Assembly (NCBI GenBank): GCA_964474295.1
Contig: CAYYRN010000065.1
Coordinates: 1-5,882, forward strand
DNA: 5,882 bases
Source: SIG575 sp964474295
Lineage (GTDB): Bacteria > Bacillota > Clostridia > Oscillospirales > Acutalibacteraceae
Reading direction: 5' to 3'
Shown: one piece after another, positions 5,830 to 5,882 of the stretch
Numbering within the stretch: the stretch's first letter is position 1
Layout: each line of letters starts with the position of its first letter
Made by a program: the position numbers and the translations under genes
Notes under the pieces: model-generated
Told to the model about the DNA's origin: nothing
Seen by the model: the letters and a program-made list of their open reading frames with translations, nothing else
The model's database searches: none

Positions 5830-5882
<53 letters not shown>

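Overview
The window holds what looks like a complete diversity-generating retroelement (DGR), with every gene on the minus strand. Base composition is low to moderate GC. The Gram-positive-type signal peptide, the GGAGG ribosome site and the C-terminal FFQKFAAFFKKLFG-type tail all suggest a gut-type Clostridia (Oscillospiraceae/Ruminococcus-like) bacterium. That assignment is inference, because there is no rRNA or housekeeping gene here.

Layout, read in the direction of transcription (high to low coordinates). A TCTG tetranucleotide microsatellite fills the right edge (5830-5882). A perfect 19-bp inverted repeat with a 7-nt loop follows (5741-5785). Then come a small helical Avd-type accessory protein (5730-5341), the template repeat TR (5332-5212), a spacer of about 160-175 nt, and a DGR-type reverse transcriptase (5037-4018) with a YMDD box and the DGR-hallmark SQ ending in motif 4. 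After a 154-nt intergenic region with a candidate promoter comes the 1221-residue secreted target protein (3863-198). Its DUF6273-like, C-type-lectin-like module carries the variable repeat VR (1037-914). The left edge (1-197) holds a hairpin behind the target gene and degenerate interspersed repeats.

The strongest evidence is the TR/VR comparison. Over 121 aligned positions there are 20 substitutions, and all 20 fall where TR has adenine on the coding strand. None fall at the roughly 81 non-adenine positions. They change 15 residues, and VR also carries one extra codon. This is the signature of adenine-specific mutagenic retrohoming. The likely scheme is that TR RNA from the avd-TR-RT transcript is copied by the RT with Avd. 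Adenines are randomised, and the cDNA replaces VR in the target gene, so that the binding face of an exported protein is diversified.

Less ordinary points are: VR lies about 237 residues before the C-terminus rather than at it; TR and VR differ in length by one codon; the hairpin directly in front of avd contains its presumed ribosome site; and the RT has no in-frame ATG.
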